From: Bacteroidales bacterium
GTDB lineage: Bacteria > Bacteroidota > Bacteroidia > Bacteroidales > WCHB1-69
DNA length: 32,000 nt
Assembly (NCBI GenBank): GCA_024400755.1
Contig: JAKSMG010000017.1
Span: forward strand, 1 to 32,000
Direction: 5' to 3'
Shown: in pieces, positions 8,446-18,906 of the stretch
Position numbering within the stretch: the first letter of the stretch is position 1
Layout: the number at the start of each line of letters is the position of its first letter
The notes under the pieces: generated by a model
Told to the model about the DNA's origin: nothing
What the model saw: the letters and a program-made list of their open reading frames with translations, nothing else
Database searches by the model: none
Position numbers and translations under genes: made by a program

Positions 8446-10137
8446 CTATTTGGCCTGTTGGCGGCGCAGGATTGTTTTACCCACATTGATCCAGTGGTCG
8501 GCGATACGTTCCGCATTGGAAGAAAGAGACAAGTATTCGGCACCGACAGTCGGGGTACAAATCCCGCTTGCCATTCTTTCAATATGATTTTCTTCCATCT
8601 GCTTGGTATAATCATCAATTTGATCTTCAATTACATCACCTTCATTGAAGGCTTCCACATCTTCTTCGCCGTATGCCTTCATCATTTTTTCATATAATTT
8701 GCTGATCATCACACGCAATTCTGAAATTTCCTGTAATGCGACCTCCGAGAAGCGAGCTTGTGAAGCCTGCAGGGTTTCCGCATATTCCACGATATTCTCG
8801 GCATAATCTCCGATACGCTCAATATCTCGAACCGTACGGAACACGGTCGTCAGATACCAGTGGTCGGTTGCGTCAAGTTGTTTCTTTTCGGACAAGCGCA
8901 CCACGAAATCCACAATTTCCAAATTAAGGAAATTCAATTCATTTTCCACTTTTCTAAACTTATCGACTTCTTTAAAATCCATACTGCTGATAATGGTAAA
9001 GGCACGATTTACATTCTCGTTGGCCAACAACGCCATATTAATCACTTCGTTTTTCGTTTGTTGCACGGCCACGACCGGTGTCTTCAGCATATTTTTATCA
9101 ATAAAGTAAAGATGGGGAGCATCGGGATCCTGTGCCGGCTCATAGTCGGGAATAAGTCTGCAAACCGTCTTCACCATCAAAGATGTCAAAGGCAAAACAA
9201 TCAGCACGGTGATCACATTGAAGATGGTATGGAACATGGCCAACTGCGTTTGTGGCGCTCCAGGAAACATTTTTTCAAACAAAGTGCCAAAAGTAATATC
9301 TCCGTGCGTAAACACACCCAAGAAGGTAGCTACAATCATAAATATCACCACACCGCTACAATTGAAAATCAAATGGATCAAAGCGGTACGCTTGGCATTC
9401 ATTCCGCTGGTAAGTCCCGCGATGATGGCCACCACACAAGAACCGATATTGGAGCCCATCGTCAAAAAGATACCTTGGTCCAAAGAGATCAAGCGAGTAT
9501 AAACCATCGCAATCGCGATAGAAGTCATTACGGATGAACTTTGAATGATAGCCGTCAACAAAGTACCGATAAGGACCAGCAACAGCGGATTGTTGATTTT
9601 TGCCAAGAACAATTTGACGGAATCCAAGGCGGCAAATTCCGACATTGAATCACTCATCAATGTCAGCCCAACAAAAAGCATACCGAAACCGGTAATGATG
9701 CCGCCCAACTTTTTTAGCATTTCTTTTTTGGCGAAGAGCATCATAAAGGCACCGATACCGGCAAAAGCAGAGAAAATAACGGAAGTGGATAAGGTATTGG
9801 CCCCGAACATACCCAACGCCACAATCTGTGCGGTGATGGTGGTTCCGATATTCGCCCCATAAATCATCGTGGCCGCCTGCGTCAAGGAAATAATGCCCGC
9901 ATTGACAAAGCCGATGACCATTACGGTAGTCGCACCAGAACTTTGAATGGCTGCTGTGGTAACGGTACCAATTCCCACACCCAACCACTTGTTGTGCGAA
10001 ACTTTGGAAAAAAGTGACCTTAGCTTCTGAGAACTTGCCGATTCAAGGTTGGTACTCATCATTTGACACGCCACCAAAAAGATACCAATCCCAGCAGTTA
10101 ACATCAAAATTGCAGATAAAATTGCCGTAATAGACAT
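8446..10137 (-). CDS. Na/Pi cotransporter family protein with PhoU domain
   Basis: A 563-residue inner-membrane phosphate transporter. Two inverted PNaS repeats each carry the QSS signature: AAIQSSGATT near 63-72 and AIIQSSSVMTS near 197-207. Multiple hydrophobic segments lie between about 5 and 335. The C-terminal cytoplasmic part from about 350 is PhoU-like helical bundle. The frame extends 34 codons upstream, but those codons overlap the promoter and are polar. I therefore use the Met at 10137 (MSITAILSAILMLTAG), which opens directly into the first membrane segment. Confidence 0.92.
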   Translation of the reverse strand: MSITAILSAILMLTAGIGIFLVACQMMSTNLESASSQKLRSLFSKVSHNKWLGVGIGTVTTAAIQSSGATTVMVIGFVNAGIISLTQAATMIYGANIGTTITAQIVALGMFGANTLSTSVIFSAFAGIGAFMMLFAKKEMLKKLGGIITGFGMLFVGLTLMSDSMSEFAALDSVKLFLAKINNPLLLVLIGTLLTAIIQSSSVMTSIAIAMVYTRLISLDQGIFLTMGSNIGSCVVAIIAGLTSGMNAKRTALIHLIFNCSGVVIFMIVATFLGVFTHGDITFGTLFEKMFPGAPQTQLAMFHTIFNVITVLIVLPLTSLMVKTVCRLIPDYEPAQDPDAPHLYFIDKNMLKTPVVAVQQTKNEVINMALLANENVNRAFTIISSMDFKEVDKFRKVENELNFLNLEIVDFVVRLSEKKQLDATDHWYLTTVFRTVRDIERIGDYAENIVEYAETLQASQARFSEVALQEISELRVMISKLYEKMMKAYGEEDVEAFNEGDVIEDQIDDYTKQMEENHIERMASGICTPTVGAEYLSLSSNAERIADHWINVGKTILRRQQAK

Positions 10138-10173
10138 AATTTCAAAAAAATTTTCACCAATATAATTATTTTG

Positions 10174-10206
10174 CAAAAATACACAAATTTTTGAATGGTT
10201 CTCAAA
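10174..10206 (-). promoter_or_regulatory. Promoter of the Na/Pi cotransporter
   Basis: The minus strand reads TTTG at 10203-10206 and TATTTTTG at 10174-10181, with about 21 bp between them. This matches the Bacteroidota -33/-7 pattern and supports the downstream start at 10137. Confidence 0.65.
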
Positions 10207-10354
10207 AACTTTTGAAATTGTCTTTTTACGTCTTGCCAAGAGATTCCGACTTCTCCGTCGAATTTAACGGTAAACAGCATTTTCTCAAACTTCTGTCCGG
10301 AAGCAATCACCCCGACCTTTTGTTAGGCAATGACCATGTAAACTGGCAGCCAAA

Positions 10355-11056
10355 TCAGAATCGTTTCAGTTTTCCCCTGTCAATGGGGTCGATGGTGAAG
10401 ACGTCGTCGCTGACGTGGATGACGATGAGCCCCTTCTCGCGGGCGTAGGCCTCCGCCTCTTTTGTAATATTCAGCGCGGCAATCGCAGCATAGACCTCCA
10501 AATCCGCAAAATGTGGGTACAGCAGCTTGAAGTTGCGCATCTGCTTCAGGAAGTGATTGATCTTGGACTTGGTGCAGTTGGTCTTCACCTCCACCGCGAT
10601 GGCTTCCGTCGTGTCCACGTAGAGAAGGTCTATTTCCATATTGAGACCCAGCTCGCTGTTCGAGCCGGTCATTTCCTTGAAGCTCTGTTCCACCCTGAAC
10701 CCCGCCTTTTGCAACGCACGCAACGCCGAGCGCTGCGTCAGTCCTTCCAGGATGTGGCCCGTCTGCGAGACGAACTGGTCGTTCAGGTTCTTGAGCTTCT
10801 TGTCGGTTTTCTCCATTCGCTGCAAGGACTCCCTGAACGTGCGTCTCATTTCCCGCACCTCCCTGCTGGTTTCCTGCACCTCCCTGCTGGTTTCCTGCAC
10901 CTGCTTGTCGGTTTCTTGCATGCGTCGGTCAGTTTCCTGCATGCGTCTATCGGTCTCCTGCATCTGAGAGGAGATGGCTGAAATGTATTCTTTCAACTCT
11001 GCCCACGACAGATGATGTGGATCTCGATTCAATATAGGATTTACTGTGGGTTCCAT
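10355..11056 (-). CDS. Coiled-coil PD-(D/E)XK nuclease-like protein
   Basis: A 233-residue protein in two parts. Residues 28-95 form a coiled coil built on heptads such as MQETDRR and VQETSRE, repeated five times almost perfectly. The C-terminal part (about 100-233) resembles PD-(D/E)XK nuclease-like domains: MEIDLLYVD with E141 and D143, then AIAVEVKT with E156 and K158. Members of this loosely defined group are common in Bacteroidota and cyanobacteria, and most have no known function. No methyltransferase or other restriction partner is adjacent. A -7 box lies at 11100-11107. Confidence 0.7.
   Translation of the reverse strand: MEPTVNPILNRDPHHLSWAELKEYISAISSQMQETDRRMQETDRRMQETDKQVQETSREVQETSREVREMRRTFRESLQRMEKTDKKLKNLNDQFVSQTGHILEGLTQRSALRALQKAGFRVEQSFKEMTGSNSELGLNMEIDLLYVDTTEAIAVEVKTNCTKSKINHFLKQMRNFKLLYPHFADLEVYAAIAALNITKEAEAYAREKGLIVIHVSDDVFTIDPIDRGKLKRF
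10859..10963 (-). repeat. 21-bp tandem repeat encoding coiled-coil heptads
   Basis: Five consecutive 21-bp units encode MQETDRR twice, MQETDKQ once and VQETSRE twice. Units are nearly identical at the DNA level, so copy number could change by slippage without breaking the frame. Confidence 0.85.
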
Positions 11057-11099
11057 TGCTCAACTTAGTATTGTAATAGTCAACGTTTTAAATCGGACG

Positions 11100-11107
11100 C
11101 AAAGATA
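11100..11107 (-). promoter_or_regulatory. -7 box of the PD-(D/E)XK-like gene
   Basis: The minus strand reads TATCTTTG, 43 bp upstream of the start codon. No clear -33 TTG is found at the preferred spacing. Confidence 0.5.
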
Positions 11108-11512
11108 GTAAAAATTGTTTATCAATTTGCATAAACACAAAAAAATTATTTCTATCAATATTAATAGATTACAAAATTATAATTTTAATATTAATAATTT
11201 ATGGTTAAATATGAAATCTAAAATGGAAGTTTTTGAAGACTGACAATGCGCGTTACAGAGTTGAAAGTGGAAAGTGGAAAGTGGAGAAGTGAGGGTTGAG
11301 GGTTGAGGGGTTAGAATTAAGAGATTCTAAGATTAATGCGTTATCGAACCACCACACCCCTAAACCATGCGTCGATTCATTAAAAGCAAAGATCTAGGCA
11401 GAGCTGCAACCACCCCGGCCTGGCGGCCACCAGTGAGACCTGCGGTCTCTTTCTCCTTTTCGCTCAACAGAGCACAAGCAAGCTTGGCTCTGTGTTCGCT
11501 CATGCGTCGATT

Positions 11513-11584
11513 CCTTGCAGGCAAGGAGGGGAAGTTTAACCACCCCGCCCTACGGGCACCCCTCCTTGCAGGCAAGGAGGGGAA
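11513..11584. repeat. Paired GC-rich palindromes
   Basis: The 21-mer beginning CCTTGCAGGCAAGGAGGGG occurs at 11513 and again at 11564. The second copy sits in a perfect inverted repeat: CCCCTCCTTGC (11559-11569) and GCAAGGAGGGG (11572-11582) separated by 2 bp. It resembles dispersed intergenic palindromes. Confidence 0.75.
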
Positions 11585-11691
11585 TTATTCAGCATTGTCG
11601 CAAACCTAAACCCTAAAACCTATTACCTAAAACCTACCCTGCGGCAGCGATGGCAGCGGGCACGAAGCACAGGCGGATGCCTACGGCCGCA

Positions 11692-11729
11692 GGCGGCAAA
11701 GAGCGACTGAAAGAAGCTACTTTGCCGCC
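11692..11729. repeat. Stem-loop within GC-rich block
   Basis: GGCGGCAAAG (11692-11701) and CTTTGCCGCC (11720-11729) are perfectly complementary with an 18-nt loop, in the GC-rich stretch before the beta-galactosidase gene. The base composition contrasts sharply with the AT-rich flanks. Confidence 0.65.
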
Positions 11730-11853
11730 ATAGCGGGCGTGGCAGGCGCCAAGCGGAGTAAAGCGGACAGCGCGACGGCGACGTCAGGAGCCGGGCCGCC
11801 CTAAAAATCAAAAAAACCGAATTGATTTGCTGTCGATAAGTATGTAATTGTAA

Positions 11854-15654
<3,801 letters not shown>

Positions 15655-15660
15655 TCAAAT

Positions 15661-17085
15661 ATGAAAAAAATTAGCTCCTTATTCATCGTTATTCTGATTC
15701 TTTTGACTCCATTTTCAGCCAAATCACAAGAAATTGACAGCATCACGGCCAAAAGTGTGGCGAAAAATTTCTACCAAACACTCCAAAAAGAAACCACACG
15801 TGGTCTTCAAGCCTCCATTGCCTACCAATCTAAAATCATAAGTTCACAAAAAGGCAGCAGCGTTGGGTTTTACATCATCAATTTGAGTGACGAAGGTTTT
15901 GTCATCGTCAGTGGGGACCAAAAAGTGCAACCCATTTTAGGATTTTCCACGGAAGGAGTATTTCATTCAGAGGACATACCTGAGAATCTGCAGTTTTTAC
16001 TACAGGAATACGACAAAGAAATTCAAGCCATCATTGAAAGTCCATCAACCGACTCGCATTGTTTTGATCAAAAATGGGCATCATTGACGCAGGCAAAAAA
16101 TATGGCGACAGGCACCGTGGTTGTCGGGCCATTGGTAACATCGAAATGGACACAGGGAAAATATTACAACAACCATTGTCCCGTAGATGCCAGTGCGCCA
16201 GCAGCGGCGGGAGGCCACGCATTGGTAGGTTGCGGTGCCATTGTGATGGGGCAGGTCATGCGCTATTGGCACTATCCTATCACGGGTAGCGGCACCCATT
16301 CGTACAACAGCGGCAGTTACGGCACCCTTTCCGCCGATTTCGGCAACACCACCTACGACTATGACAATATGCCTGTACGACTCTTGAACTCCTCAACGAA
16401 TGAGCAAATCGAGGCAGTTTCCACCTTGCTGTACCACTGCGGTGTGGCCGTGAATATGAACTACGGACCTTCCGCCAGCTGGTCCAATTCCAACAACATC
16501 GTGGCGGCCATGTCCAACTATTTCGGTTATCCTGCCACGGTCGAATACATTGAGCGAAGTTCAACCAATGCCACCACCTGGCTTGAACTTATCAAGGGTG
16601 AATTGGACGATTTTGCCCCCTTCTTTTATGGTGGAACGGGCAGTCAAGGCGGCCACGTCTTTGTATGTGACGGCTACCGCGACGACGACTTCGTGCATAT
16701 CAACTGGGGACTGGGCTCCTACGACGGCTATTTTGCCGTTACCGCACTCAATCCCGGACCATACAATTTCAGTTCTTCACAAGCCATCATCATTGGCATT
16801 CGCGGACCGGAACCGCCGGTCAGTATTACCGACAACAAGACTAGCAACATCACCATTTATCCCAATCCCACATCTGACCTTCTGCGTATTGAAACCACGG
16901 GAAAACTCAATGGTGCCAATCTTTCCCTTTACGACATCAACGGCCGACTTCTGCTTTCAGACAAAATCAATATGGATGGGCAAAATTCTTATTCCATTCA
17001 CTTGAAACATCTGTCAAAAGGAATGTATTTCTTATCAATTGATGATAAAAACAATCATTTTTGGGAAAAAGTAATCGTGGAATAA
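15661..17085 (+). CDS. C10 (streptopain-like) cysteine protease with T9SS sorting domain
   Basis: A 474-residue secreted protease. It has a signal peptide (ends FSAKSQ), then a Spi-type propeptide (about 24-130). The C10 catalytic domain has WTQGKYYNNHCP, nucleophile C191 in ALVGCGAIVMGQVM, and H332 in GGHVFVCDGY. The last ~80 residues (NITIYPNPTSDLLRIE onward) form a type A C-terminal sorting domain, so export would be through the type IX secretion system. Unusually, the residue after the catalytic Cys is Gly, where GCVAT is typical. It is 6 bp downstream of the beta-galactosidase and probably cotranscribed. Confidence 0.92.
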   Translation: MKKISSLFIVILILLTPFSAKSQEIDSITAKSVAKNFYQTLQKETTRGLQASIAYQSKIISSQKGSSVGFYIINLSDEGFVIVSGDQKVQPILGFSTEGVFHSEDIPENLQFLLQEYDKEIQAIIESPSTDSHCFDQKWASLTQAKNMATGTVVVGPLVTSKWTQGKYYNNHCPVDASAPAAAGGHALVGCGAIVMGQVMRYWHYPITGSGTHSYNSGSYGTLSADFGNTTYDYDNMPVRLLNSSTNEQIEAVSTLLYHCGVAVNMNYGPSASWSNSNNIVAAMSNYFGYPATVEYIERSSTNATTWLELIKGELDDFAPFFYGGTGSQGGHVFVCDGYRDDDFVHINWGLGSYDGYFAVTALNPGPYNFSSSQAIIIGIRGPEPPVSITDNKTSNITIYPNPTSDLLRIETTGKLNGANLSLYDINGRLLLSDKINMDGQNSYSIHLKHLSKGMYFLSIDDKNNHFWEKVIVE

Positions 17086-17186
17086 ATAAATTTCAGTTCC
17101 TTTGTATTTGGTAGTCGAATGGGCTAACTCAACATTTGTACCGCTAAAATAATCACAAAAAAACTCGGTTTCCCAAGACAATGCCC

Positions 17187-17963
17187 TTATTTTACAGATA
17201 TGATAATCGGGTTTTCAGGATCTGACGGGTTGTGTAAGGTAACGTATTCGCTATTTTCTTCCAGAATGGCTTGCCTCATTATCAATAGGTTGCGACCCAC
17301 CTGCACACAATCTTCCCCTATCAGTTCCTTTATTTCCTTCAAGGTCGTTAGGGTCGTGTATTCTCCATCTCGGGTGAAATAATGCGTGTAGTTCCTGTCT
17401 TGTCTGCAATAGAGCAATTGGGGGATTTCTATAAAGCAGTCTTCCTTCTGCCTGTCCTTTACTCTAAGCAGATGTAGCTGGTTCGCAGAGGCCGCTTTCA
17501 TATTCTTTTCCTCACTGACCGCCTTTTCATATAGTCCGAAGAGTATGTAAATGGACAGTGTCGCGATGTTCCTCATAAAGATGGCGACAATATTTTGTAC
17601 AAACAGTCCCGTTTGAAAGGGGACTGGAACTTTTGCATAAAAGTATTTGTCCAGGTACGGCTTCAGAAAGCCGACTTCACAACAACTCCATACGAGGGCG
17701 GTGACGATAGCCATAACGACATACTGGGTATATTTTCTCTGTAATAGGAACTTTGGTATAAGAAAACAATAGTGCAGGTAAAGAAACAACAGCACAAACG
17801 CCGCACACGCATACTCCAGGTAGGCCGGATGAGGTATTAGCGGACGCATCACCGACATGTGGGTAAACACGTAGGCAAAGCCCACGCAAAAAATCAAATG
17901 GAACACCCAATTTCTTCCGAAACGACGTGAAAATGGGGTGTTTTTCGTCCAGTTTTCGTCCAT
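17187..17963 (-). CDS. Membrane-anchored LytTR transcriptional regulator
   Basis: A 258-residue protein with four predicted membrane segments (about 20-37, 48-72, 82-104 and 118-143) and a C-terminal LytTR DNA-binding domain (about 160-258: FIEIPQLLYCRQDRNYTHYF, then VQVGRNLLIM). No receiver or kinase domain is present, so it is a one-component membrane regulator. The start ATG at 17963 lies inside three 11-bp GGACGAAAACT-type repeats. The same repeat in opposite orientation precedes the divergent leader promoter, so autoregulation and control of the neighbouring cassettes are likely. Its first ~17 codons are copied three more times in the window, each time truncated. Confidence 0.85.
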   Translation of the reverse strand: MDENWTKNTPFSRRFGRNWVFHLIFCVGFAYVFTHMSVMRPLIPHPAYLEYACAAFVLLFLYLHYCFLIPKFLLQRKYTQYVVMAIVTALVWSCCEVGFLKPYLDKYFYAKVPVPFQTGLFVQNIVAIFMRNIATLSIYILFGLYEKAVSEEKNMKAASANQLHLLRVKDRQKEDCFIEIPQLLYCRQDRNYTHYFTRDGEYTTLTTLKEIKELIGEDCVQVGRNLLIMRQAILEENSEYVTLHNPSDPENPIIISVK

Positions 17964-17972
17964 AATCCGTCC
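17940..17972 (-). promoter_or_regulatory. Left operator arm: three 11-bp repeats over the LytTR start
   Basis: Read on the minus strand the units are GGACGGATTAT, GGACGAAAACT and GGACGAAAAAC, in exact 11-bp register, spanning the start codon. They encode the beginning of the protein (MDENWTK). Binding here would repress the regulator gene. The orientation is opposite to the array at 18065. Confidence 0.75.
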
Positions 17973-18064
17973 ATAATCATTTTTTCAATGTAAATGTATG
18001 AAAAAAAACAAGGTGAAACGACAAAAATTTTCGGTCTCGTAAAACATTGCCACATTGTTCGTTA

Positions 18065-18118
18065 GGACGAAAACTGGACGAAAAGTTGACGAAAACTGGA
18101 CGAACTTTGACGATTTTT
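18065..18118 (+). promoter_or_regulatory. Right operator arm: five 11-bp repeats upstream of the leader promoter
   Basis: Units are GGACGAAAACT, GGACGAAAAGT, TGACGAAAACT, a 10-bp GGACGAACTT and TGACGATTTTT. The period of 10-11 bp puts each unit on the same face of the helix. The array ends 34 bp before the -7 box at 18153, in an activator-like position. The binding protein is inferred to be the adjacent LytTR protein. Confidence 0.75.
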
Positions 18119-18152
18119 CTCATACAACGCGGTGACTTTTTTGTTTTATTTG

Positions 18153-18160
18153 TAAATTTG
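18153..18160 (+). promoter_or_regulatory. -7 box of cassette A
   Basis: TAAATTTG fits TAnnTTTG and lies 31 bp before the leader ATG. There is no TTG near -33, which fits a promoter needing an activator bound at the upstream 11-bp array. Confidence 0.55.
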
Positions 18161-18191
18161 TAAGAAAAAAATCAAACCAAACTTTTGTTTT

Positions 18192-18326
18192 ATGAAAAAA
18201 ATCAGCTTTGCATTTGTGTTGGCATTTTTGTTGCTTTGTCTCTGTCGGTGTGCCAAGCCGGTGGAACACGTCCATTCAGACAATCAGGGAATTTACTCCG
18301 GCAGCCAATATTACAGAAACAATTAA
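18192..18326 (+). CDS. Conserved 44-residue leader lipopeptide, copy A
   Basis: A small gene encoding MKKISFAFVLAFLLLCLCRC followed by a polar tail (AKPVEHVHSDNQGIYSGSQYYRNN). The hydrophobic stretch with three Cys residues looks like a lipoprotein or export signal. It is the first gene after the promoter in all three full control-region copies and is identical in sequence. No family is recognised. It could be a surface or signalling lipopeptide, or a translated leader whose main role is regulatory. Confidence 0.55.
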   Translation: MKKISFAFVLAFLLLCLCRCAKPVEHVHSDNQGIYSGSQYYRNN

Positions 18327-18336
18327 CAGCGGAAAT

Positions 18337-18477
18337 ATGAACCGATTGCTTTATTTGCTGGGAAAGAACAACTTCATTAATGATGTTCCCGTTGCGTGTG
18401 TGCCGGCAACGGGAACGAAGAATGTATATCACATAACCCTATTTGTTAATGGGCTTCGCAAATTGGATTATACATAA
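18337..18477 (+). CDS. Small open reading frame after leader (46 codons)
   Basis: It begins MNRLLYLLGKNNFI, identical to the frame at 26127, and then diverges where the repeat ends (18378). The remainder runs through a strong hairpin (18385-18416). Purine-rich AGCGGAAAT lies upstream. Because its 3' part differs in each cassette and resembles nothing I know, coding is doubtful. Confidence 0.3.
   Translation: MNRLLYLLGKNNFINDVPVACVPATGTKNVYHITLFVNGLRKLDYT
18385..18416 (+). other. Perfect 11-bp stem-loop in the cassette A leader region
   Basis: GTTCCCGTTGC (18385-18395) and GCAACGGGAAC (18406-18416) pair perfectly around a 10-nt loop. There is no T-tract after it, so it is not an intrinsic terminator. 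Cassette B has a related TTTCCCG/CGGGAAA closing stem at the equivalent place upstream of its precursor. Confidence 0.7.
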
Positions 18478-18480
18478 AAT
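18463..18480. repeat. Direct repeat flanking cassette A cargo, left copy
   Basis: This 18-bp stretch contains GATTATACATA. It matches 22623-22640 at 16 of 18 positions. The two copies bracket the whole cargo of cassette A (precursors, peptidases and radical SAM relic). Confidence 0.5.
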
Positions 18481-18532
18481 AGAAGTCTTTCATTTAACAT
18501 GAAAAAATAAACTGAAAATTTCCATATCAGAA

Positions 18533-18703
18533 ATGAAAGAAATAAAAGGTGGCTTATCAGAAATGGATCCTCCCACAAATGATACTAATGATACAGTAAA
18601 TAAAAATACAATAAAAACCTGTAGATGCACCTGGCTTGATTTCAGTAATACAATAAATAAAAATACCGTTGAAGGTTGCATGTGTTTGTGCAGACTTCCA
18701 TAA
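18533..18703 (+). CDS. Cys-rich tandem-core RiPP precursor peptide 1
   Basis: A 56-residue peptide starting MKEIKGGLSEMDPP. From residue 19 it consists of two 19-residue repeats: NDTVNKNTIKTCRC and SNTINKNTVEGCMC, each followed by a short variable end. Cys residues are 30, 32, 49, 51 and 53. The short leader with Gly-Gly at 6-7, the duplicated core and the CxC motifs suggest a multi-core ribosomal peptide with modified cysteines. It precedes a second peptide of the same design by 21 bp. The linked radical SAM/SPASM gene at 20530 is broken. Modification type is inferred only. Confidence 0.65.
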   Translation: MKEIKGGLSEMDPPTNDTNDTVNKNTIKTCRCTWLDFSNTINKNTVEGCMCLCRLP

Positions 18704-18724
18704 TTAAATTACACAGATGTGAAT

Positions 18725-18901
18725 ATGAAAAATAAAAAAGAACTTGAACAACTATTTGGTGGCATTTATAACGAAGCCGAAATCCAAAGTAAAAACAATG
18801 TTAATAGGACAGAATTTTGTCATTGCAATTTTATTAATGAGAATAGCCTTCAAAATATAAATAAAACCTATTGTTGTTCTTGTAATTGTTTAAATCAATA
18901 A
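18725..18901 (+). CDS. Cys-rich tandem-core RiPP precursor peptide 2
   Basis: A 58-residue peptide: MKNKKELEQLFGGIYNEAE with a Gly-Gly at 12-13, then two 19-residue repeats, NVNRTEFCHCNFIN and NINKTYCCSCNCLN. Cys residues are 32, 34, 50, 51, 53 and 55. I chose the ATG at 18725; a GTG two codons earlier is in frame. The repeat length and the Asn-Lys-Thr then CxC pattern match peptide 1, so the two are paralogues. The gene ends 5 bp before the S41 peptidase start. Confidence 0.7.
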   Translation: MKNKKELEQLFGGIYNEAEIQSKNNVNRTEFCHCNFINENSLQNINKTYCCSCNCLNQ

Positions 18902-18906
18902 ATTCC

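Larger units (their letters stand above)
17911..18378. repeat. Control-region repeat, copy 1 (parental copy at the intact regulator)
   Basis: This 468-bp stretch spans the first ~17 codons of the LytTR gene (minus strand), both operator arms, the leader promoter and the leader lipopeptide gene (plus strand). It matches 25701-26168 without gaps over its full length and 22900-23335 over the first 436 bp. The copy at 30121 matches for about 290 bp. Only here does the left end continue into a full LytTR gene. Confidence 0.95.

Noticed and set aside
10138-10239. Longer N terminus for the Na/Pi cotransporter
   Set aside because: The residues are polar and overlap a good promoter; the membrane protein starts naturally at 10137.
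10207-10354. Possible short gene between the Na/Pi transporter and the PD-(D/E)XK-like gene
   Set aside because: Short frames exist on both strands, but none has a start signal or recognisable product.
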